This document shows, one piece after another, positions 6,586 through 6,887 of a stretch of 6,887 nucleotides of DNA. A program made the translations under genes and the position numbers. Position 1 is the stretch's first letter; every line of letters starts with the position of its first letter. The DNA is from UBA8437 sp003445035 (GTDB taxonomy: Bacteria; Planctomycetota; Planctomycetia; Planctomycetales; Planctomycetaceae): assembly GCA_937901285.1 (NCBI GenBank), contig CALCHI010000216.1:1-6887 (forward strand). The letters run 5' to 3'. The notes below the pieces were generated by a model, which was not told the DNA's origin, ran no database searches, and worked only from the letters and a program-made list of their open reading frames with translations.

Positions 6586-6887
6586 ATGCAGCGCATCCTG
6601 TCCAGCCCGTTGCTCCCTGCCCTGCTCTTGTGCCTTTCGTGCTTGGGTGGTCACGGCTTCGCTGCCCAGCAACGCGACGTCGAATTGCTACGTCCACGTA
6701 GTGGCCAACGGGGCACGACCGTCGAGGTGATTCTGGAAGGACGGGACATCCGGAATCCGAAAGAGATTCTGTTCTACCGGCCGGGCATCACGGCCGTCGA
6801 TTTCCAGGACATGCCGCCGCGAAAACGAAACATCAGCCTGCATCACGGCGGTATCGTTCGCGACCGGGTCAAGTGCCGGTTTGTCAT
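6586..6887 (+). CDS. Secreted PPC-type planctomycete protein, N-terminal part only
   Basis: The first 100 residues are visible and the frame stays open at the window edge. Residues 1-27 form a Sec-type signal peptide: MQRILSS, a Leu-rich core, and a GFAA-Q cleavage region. The cysteines at 16 and 19 do not form a proper lipobox. The mature start, LLRPRSGQRGTTVEVILEGRDIRNPKEILFYRPGI, resembles the opening of large planctomycete secreted proteins that carry bacterial pre-peptidase C-terminal (PPC) domains further along; those domains lie beyond this window, so the call depends on this N-terminal pattern. Such proteins are often encoded next to DUF1501 genes, as here, and are thought to act at the cell surface or periplasm with unknown role. 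The ribosome binding site is weak (GGAA at 6571-6574), and a stem-loop ends 13 bases before the ATG, which might influence translation. Confidence 0.75.
   Translation, partial: MQRILSSPLLPALLLCLSCLGGHGFAAQQRDVELLRPRSGQRGTTVEVILEGRDIRNPKEILFYRPGITAVDFQDMPPRKRNISLHHGGIVRDRVKCRFV

Overview
The window looks like chromosomal DNA of a planctomycete (Planctomycetota). This rests on a DUF1501 protein followed directly by a secreted protein with the N-terminal 'QRGTTVEV...ILFYRPGI' region typical of planctomycete PPC-domain proteins, on several large secreted proteins, on GC-rich coding sequence, and on weak or absent Shine-Dalgarno sites. No tRNA, rRNA, CRISPR, insertion sequence or phage gene is visible.

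Layout: (1) Positions 1-881, minus strand: a nitrilase-type carbon-nitrogen hydrolase whose C-terminus is cut off by the window edge. (2) Positions 882-1135: a divergent intergenic region with no clear promoter. (3) Positions 1136-5009, plus strand: a two-gene unit with a 13-bp gap. It holds a secreted phosphodiester glycosidase-like protein (NAGPA/DUF2233 fold family) and a 927-residue exported beta-propeller protein. The second half of the large protein resembles GH32/GH43-type five-bladed propellers and ends in a beta-sandwich. (4) Positions 5010-5190: an intergenic region with a plausible extended -10 promoter. (5) Positions 5191-6887, plus strand: a DUF1501 protein and, after a 78-bp spacer with a nested inverted repeat, the start of a PPC-type secreted protein that runs off the window.

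The phosphodiester glycosidase and propeller genes probably act together outside the cytoplasm on a glycan, possibly one with sugar-phosphate diester links. This is inferred from families, export signals and gene spacing. DUF1501 and PPC proteins often occur together in planctomycetes, and their function is unsettled. The nitrilase faces away and is probably unrelated to the other genes.

I see no clearly new system such as a defence island, an RNA-guided system or a retroelement. The best leads are the glycosidase/propeller pair, the double-propeller architecture, and the structured spacer between the last two genes.
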